Positions 59,701 to 64,000 of a DNA stretch of 64,000 nucleotides are shown here, one piece after another; the first letter of the stretch is position 1, and each line of letters opens with the position of its first letter. Below the pieces are notes generated by a model. It was not told where the DNA came from. It did not search any database and saw only the letters and a list, made by a program, of their open reading frames with translations. The position numbers and the translations under genes are program-made. The DNA is from Streptomyces sp. ICBB 8177 (GTDB lineage: Bacteria > Actinomycetota > Actinomycetes > Streptomycetales > Streptomycetaceae), in assembly GCF_003144095.1 (NCBI RefSeq), contig NZ_NSKH01000018.1, positions 1,118,743 through 1,182,742 on the forward strand, read 5' to 3'.

Positions 59701-60138
59701 TCAGCTCGTCGAAAATGTCACGATCGGGCCGTCGGGCGTCTTCAACAGTCGCACGTCGAACTCCTCCTGCGGGAAACTCTCCTTGAGTGCTGCACGCCAG
59801 CAGTTCGCGATCACGCGGGCGATGCGATGGAGGGCGGCATCGTCCTCGACAGTCTCTTTGCACTCGATGACCTGCCAGAGCTTCAACTGGTTCAAGGTCG
59901 ATTCAATGGATGCCCGGTCGCCGGAGGTGGCCTGGAACCAGGCATCGAGATTCTGTTCCTCGTACGACCGTTCCCGCAGGATGCAGTTACGGACCTCAAT
60001 GAACGCTGGCCAGAAAATATCGGACAGGGCCAGGACGATCGCCAGTGAAGCGTGTTGCGTCAGGAAGTCCACGGAATCTACTTCGCCTTGGACGGAATTC
60101 ATCCACGACTGGATCTCAGGATAATCTTCCGCCCTCAA
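59701..60138 (-). CDS. Probable immunity protein of the Rhs toxin
   Basis: 145 residues from TTG at 60138 with AAGGA six bases upstream. The protein is acidic and helical: IQSWMNSVQGEVDSVDFLTQ, then LNQLKLWQVIECKETVEDDA and ESFPQEEFDVRLLKTPDGPI. No family is recognised. It starts nine bases after the stop of the Rhs gene on the same strand, the standard place for the antidote to an Rhs C-terminal toxin, and its base composition is lower in GC than the surroundings. Confidence 0.7.
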   Translation of the reverse strand: MRAEDYPEIQSWMNSVQGEVDSVDFLTQHASLAIVLALSDIFWPAFIEVRNCILRERSYEEQNLDAWFQATSGDRASIESTLNQLKLWQVIECKETVEDDAALHRIARVIANCWRAALKESFPQEEFDVRLLKTPDGPIVTFSTS

Positions 60139-60147
60139 TGTCCATCC

Positions 60148-63100
60148 TTAATCATCTGGTATTTCCTCTGGCCGTGCCGGCCGCGGCATTTTGTCCCAAG
60201 TGTAGAACACCTGCCCCGTCCTGGGGTTCACATTCTTGTGCATCTCCAGGACGTGTGGCGGCGGAACTCCTCCATGGGGAGCCGAGTCTAGGTCCACGTC
60301 CACACGCTTTACGGGTATCCCGTTCTGGTCGTAGACAGCGTACGCAGTCACTGATCCGTCGTCCTTGCGGCGAACGAGGATCTCATCGGGCCCTGCTGTC
60401 TTCGGGAATCGCCCGCTTACCTGTCTGGCGTAGGTGAGGTCGATCTTGGGTCCTGGGCAAGGCGCGAGACCGAGCGGATCCACGACAGTAAGAGGGTTTG
60501 CCGTATAGTGCGCCGGATTGAGACTCGGCTCAAGTCCCAAAGGGTCTTGGCTGATATATCTGGAAATTTCCGGATCGTAGTACCGGTAGAGGTTATAGTG
60601 CAGACCGGATTCCGCGTCCCGATATTGTCCGGGGAAGCGGAACGGACAGTTCACCTTTTCCGAATCCGCAGTGCCGGAAAGCCTTGCCCCCCAACTGCTC
60701 GTTCGTTGCTGCCATGCGAGGGCGCCTGAGGGGTCGACCAGTTCCATCGGCGTGCCGACCGCGTCGGTGATGATCGCGTGGAAGCGGACGGGAGGTCGGT
60801 CCGTTGCTTCGGTGAGGGCGGCCAGGGAGCGGCGGCCCGGGTCTTGTGGGGTGGGGTGGTGGTCGGTCTGGGTCAGGGGGCGGTGGGTTCCGGGGGCGTA
60901 GTCCCACGTCGTGGTCGTGCCATCGGGCGAGACGCGTTCCGCCAGGGTCGTGCCGTCCCAGGTGAAGTCTTCGTGGTCGGTGGCCTGGTCGCCCTCCGGC
61001 ATCCGCTGTTTGGCGATGCGGCGGCCGAGGGGGTCGTAGCGGTACCGCCAGCGCTCGCCGTCCGGCGTGACCAGTTCCGTGAGGCGGTCTTCCGGGCTCC
61101 AGCGGTACCTCCACGTCTGGCGTTGGCCGTTCAGCAGCTTGCGGGTCTTGCGGACCACGCGGCCTTGCGCGTCGTGTTCGTACGTGGTGCTGCCCGCGCT
61201 GCGGATCAGCACGCCGTCGAACTGCCGCTCGCCGGGGGCCGGGTGGCCGGGGGCTCGGGCGGTGGTCAGGTTGCCTGCCGCGTCGTAGGCGTAGGCCTCC
61301 GTCCAGCCATGGGCACGGACCGCGGTGATACGGCCCACCGGGTCCAGTGCGAACCGGCGTGTGCCCGAGGTGAGTTCGCGGATCTCCTCGACGTAGCCGT
61401 CGGCGCGGTAGGCGTAGGAGCGGTACTGCAACTGCTGGATGGGCTGCGTCGCGGGGGACTTCGCCGTCAGGGACTGCGACTTCAGGCGGTCCGCGTCGTC
61501 CCAGACCTGGGTCAGCGCCACGTCCGGCCCGATGCGGCGGTGTGTTTCGCGGCCTGCCGCGTCGTAGGAGAAGGTGAGGGTGCCTGTGTCCGTGGTGAGG
61601 GCGGTGGGCCGGCCCGCCGGGTCGTAAGTCCACCGGGAGGTCAGTCCGCTGGGCATGGTGCGCAGGACGCGGCGGCCGAGTGGGTCGTAGGCGTAGCGCG
61701 TGGCACGGCCGTTGACCGATTCGGTGAGGGTGCGGCCCAGTGCGTCGTAGGTGGTGAGGATCTCGGCGTCCGGGTTCGCGATGCGGGCCGGGCGGCCGTC
61801 GTCGCCGTAGGCGTACGTGGTCACCTCGCCGTTGCTCGCACGCTGCTGCGTGACGCGGCCGAGGGCATCGCGGGTGAAGGCGAGCGTTTCGCCCGCGCCG
61901 TTCGTGCGGGAGATCAGGGCGCCGGACGCGTCGTGGCCGTAGCGCAGGGTGCGGCCGTTGAAGTCCGTCTCCGCGGTCAGGCGGCCGGCGGCGTCGTAGG
62001 TGTACGACCAGGTCCTGCCCTGAGGATTGGTGACACCGGTCAGGCGCAGCTCGGTGTCGTAGGTGAAGGCGTACGCGGCGCCGTCCGGGTCGAGGCGCTG
62101 GGCCGGCAGGTCGAACGGGCCCGGAGTGTGCTGAGTGATGTTGCCGGCCTGGTCGGTGTGGGACAGGAGGTTGCCCTCGCCGTCCCAGGTCCAGGACTCA
62201 TGGGTGCCGTCCGGGTGTTCGCGTCGGCGCGGCCTGCCCTCCGTCGTCCAGGTGAGGCGGGTGACGCGGCCGAGCGGGTCGGTGATCTCGGCGACCCTGC
62301 CGAAGGGGTCGCGGAGTACGGCGGTGACGTGCCCCAGTTCGTCGGTGAGCGCCACCGGCAGGCCCGCCGCGTTCATGGTGAACGCCCGCATGCCGCCCAG
62401 CGCGTCCGTGACGCTCGTCAGCCGCCCCCCGTCGTCGTAGGTGCGGCGGGTCTCGGCTCCCGTCGGGTCGGTCGTGCTGAGGAGGTTGCCCCGGTCGTCG
62501 TAGGTGTGGCGCCAGGTCGCCCCGCCAGGCTCGACGACCTCCTCCGGCAGACCGAGCTGGTTGTACGCGGCCCGGGCCACCGAACCGTCCGGCAGGGTGA
62601 CCTGGGTCGGGCGGCCATAGGCGTCGTAGGCGTAAGTCGTGGTGCGGCCGAGCGGATCGGTGATCGCGAGCGGTTTGTCGCCGTGGGCGTCCCACCGGGT
62701 GCGGGTGGTGTTGCCGAGAGCGTCGGTCTCCTGCGCCACCTGTCCGTCGACGGTGTGGCGGTAAGTCGAGCGATGGCCCTGGGAGTCGGTGTACGTCGTC
62801 GTGCGGGTCGCGTCGTCGTAGGAGAAGGACGCCGACAGGATGCCGTCGACGCCCTCCGTGCGGACCACCCGGCCCCGCTCGTCGTAGGCGTAGGCGAACC
62901 AGGTGCCGTTGCGGTCGGCCCACCGGCGCACCCGCCCCTGGTCGTCGTACGCGAAACGCAGCGGCGAGCCACTGGAGTTGACGACTTCGGTGAGGTTGCC
63001 GGCCTCGTCGTAGCCGTAGCGGACCACCACCGTTCCGGCGTCCCGGTCCGCGCCGTCGTCATAGCGGGACGGCGGCTCGTCCAGCAGGCGCAGCGCCGTC

Positions 63101-64000
63101 ACGCGCGGGCCCGCGGTGTCCACGGCCAGGTAGTACCCGCCCGAGTGCCGCAACCCCACCGGCAGGCCGTGCGCGTCGCGTTCGATGTCGATCCGATTGC
63201 CGTTGCGGTCCCGGAGGCTGTCGAGCGGGAGGTGGAAGACACCGGGGGTCGCGGATGGAACGGCGGCGGTGAAGGTGCGCACGACGCCGGTGTCGGGGTC
63301 GGTGACCTCGATCGTGCCCTCCGGCGCGCCGTCCCACACCAGAGGCAGGCGAGCGCCCTTCACCGGCATCGTGGGCTCGCCCGGCCGCGGCACCGGGTAG
63401 ACCAGTCGCCTGCCGTCCGCGGCGGCGAACACCACGCCCTCGCCGTCGATCTGGCAGCACTCGTCCAGCGTCGAGGCCCACACCGGCCCGAAGCAGACCC
63501 CGCCGCGATAGGATGACTGATGGGTGCGTTCGAAGACCAGCGGCAGGATTCCCGGCAGCGTCAGATCGGTCTGCCGCATCAGCATGGCGCCGGTCGCCAC
63601 GTCGACGGGGTCGTTGACGCAAGGGATGTCGTCCCCGGCGCGGGCGGCCGGCCCCAGGTCGACGAGATCCGGGCGCAATGACGGCGGATACAGCATGAGC
63701 GGCACGCCGTTGCTGAACGCGCTGTCGACGCCCGCCTTCAGCACGCCCACGCCGCCGCCCATCATGGCGCCGGAGATCGTGCCGTCCTTCGCCGCCTGGG
63801 CGACCTCGTCCAGGCTCAGATGCTGCTGCGTGCCGGTGGCGATGGCCAGAGGCTGGGCGACGGCCAGGTCCACCGTCACCGACTGCACCCCGCCGAAAGC
63901 CGCCGACACCAGCGTGCCCGCGGCGATCGTGGCCACCTCTTCCGAGACGCTCACCGCGAGCGCCTCTCCCATCGCGATGATGCCGTCCGCCACCGCCGCC
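60148..64000 (-). CDS. Rhs/YD-repeat polymorphic toxin (5' end outside window)
   Basis: At least 1,281 residues; the frame is open to the window edge. DPVDVATGAMLMRQTDLTLP begins the DUF6531-type entry, and many YD repeats follow (RYGYDEAGNLTEVVN, YTYDAAGRLTAETDFNGRTL). The core closes with YRDAESGLHYNLYRYYDPEI SRYISQDPLGLEPSLNPAHY (parts joined). After the boundary DPLGLAPC comes a toxin tip of about 100 residues with VKRVDVDLDSAPHGGVPPPH VLEMHKNVNPRTGQVF (split), resembling a polymorphic-toxin nuclease-like group. The tip has lower GC than the core, as expected for an exchanged module. The cell surface or a secretion system would deliver it. Confidence 0.9.
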   Translation of the reverse strand, partial: AAVADGIIAMGEALAVSVSEEVATIAAGTLVSAAFGGVQSVTVDLAVAQPLAIATGTQQHLSLDEVAQAAKDGTISGAMMGGGVGVLKAGVDSAFSNGVPLMLYPPSLRPDLVDLGPAARAGDDIPCVNDPVDVATGAMLMRQTDLTLPGILPLVFERTHQSSYRGGVCFGPVWASTLDECCQIDGEGVVFAAADGRRLVYPVPRPGEPTMPVKGARLPLVWDGAPEGTIEVTDPDTGVVRTFTAAVPSATPGVFHLPLDSLRDRNGNRIDIERDAHGLPVGLRHSGGYYLAVDTAGPRVTALRLLDEPPSRYDDGADRDAGTVVVRYGYDEAGNLTEVVNSSGSPLRFAYDDQGRVRRWADRNGTWFAYAYDERGRVVRTEGVDGILSASFSYDDATRTTTYTDSQGHRSTYRHTVDGQVAQETDALGNTTRTRWDAHGDKPLAITDPLGRTTTYAYDAYGRPTQVTLPDGSVARAAYNQLGLPEEVVEPGGATWRHTYDDRGNLLSTTDPTGAETRRTYDDGGRLTSVTDALGGMRAFTMNAAGLPVALTDELGHVTAVLRDPFGRVAEITDPLGRVTRLTWTTEGRPRRREHPDGTHESWTWDGEGNLLSHTDQAGNITQHTPGPFDLPAQRLDPDGAAYAFTYDTELRLTGVTNPQGRTWSYTYDAAGRLTAETDFNGRTLRYGHDASGALISRTNGAGETLAFTRDALGRVTQQRASNGEVTTYAYGDDGRPARIANPDAEILTTYDALGRTLTESVNGRATRYAYDPLGRRVLRTMPSGLTSRWTYDPAGRPTALTTDTGTLTFSYDAAGRETHRRIGPDVALTQVWDDADRLKSQSLTAKSPATQPIQQLQYRSYAYRADGYVEEIRELTSGTRRFALDPVGRITAVRAHGWTEAYAYDAAGNLTTARAPGHPAPGERQFDGVLIRSAGSTTYEHDAQGRVVRKTRKLLNGQRQTWRYRWSPEDRLTELVTPDGERWRYRYDPLGRRIAKQRMPEGDQATDHEDFTWDGTTLAERVSPDGTTTTWDYAPGTHRPLTQTDHHPTPQDPGRRSLAALTEATDRPPVRFHAIITDAVGTPMELVDPSGALAWQQRTSSWGARLSGTADSEKVNCPFRFPGQYRDAESGLHYNLYRYYDPEISRYISQDPLGLEPSLNPAHYTANPLTVVDPLGLAPCPGPKIDLTYARQVSGRFPKTAGPDEILVRRKDDGSVTAYAVYDQNGIPVKRVDVDLDSAPHGGVPPPHVLEMHKNVNPRTGQVFYTWDKMPRPARPEEIPDD

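Noticed and set aside
60778-63516. 912-codon plus-strand frame
   Set aside because: It is the antisense of the Rhs gene and has no recognisable domain.

Overview
The window is high-GC actinobacterial DNA and almost certainly comes from a Streptomyces or a close relative. The evidence is GTG/TTG starts with GGAGG-type ribosome sites, an intact tRNA-Val, a ter stress locus, a snapalysin protease gene, and a mobile element with FtsK/TraB plus Spd-type transfer genes. All function calls below come from reading the sequence; no database search was run.

Layout. (1) 1-9260 is a ter locus: TerD-family proteins, a DUF475/TerC-like membrane protein, a TerA-like protein, and an enzyme set (CitE-like lyase, two phosphoribosyltransferase-fold proteins, a HAD phosphatase, a P-loop kinase) of the kind thought to make a nucleoside-like metabolite. 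(2) 9432-13265 holds housekeeping genes: an O-methyltransferase, a DUF4383 membrane protein, an FmdB zinc ribbon, a coiled-coil protein and a DUF4097 lipoprotein. (3) 13566-13640 is tRNA-Val(TAC). (4) 13596-41688 is a 28 kb actinomycete integrative and conjugative element (AICE) inserted in the 3' half of that tRNA gene, bounded by 44-bp perfect direct repeats (attL, attR). (5) 42374-63999 is chromosomal again: a MarR regulator with an SDR enzyme, snapalysin, a degenerate M48-like peptidase, gene remnants, fused PabAB, DedA, DoxX, a GDT1/UPF0016 exporter behind a probable yybP-ykoY riboswitch, a HAD phosphatase, an MFS transporter fused to a winged helix, a thiolase, a truncated TauE/SafE, and an Rhs polymorphic toxin with its probable immunity gene.

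Inside the AICE the order is: integrase and excisionase next to attL; a replication block (DUF3631 ATPase, prim-pol primase, SSB) whose 3' end carries TGTTGCGGAT iterons; a transfer block (TraB translocase, Spd-type membrane proteins, DUF2637 protein) with CTTGTC repeats that may be the clt site; a chain of overlapping small genes including a GGDEF protein; and a regulatory block (HTH, Nudix, HD, double-winged-helix GntR). The striking part is the attR-proximal 12 kb: a complete type I-E CRISPR-Cas system (cas3-casA-casB-cas7-cas5-cas6-cas1-cas2, every junction overlapping) flanked by two arrays of 16 and 21 repeats. The arrays are read away from the operon, and both have the same leader motif abutting the first repeat.

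Reading of the whole: this is a self-transmissible, site-specific element carrying an apparently intact adaptive immune system as terminal cargo. The element could spread CRISPR immunity among mycelia and use it against competing elements or phages. The spacer targets are unknown. Several chromosomal regions also carry unexplained tandem repeats (56 bp, 70 bp and 30 bp units) and gene fragments.
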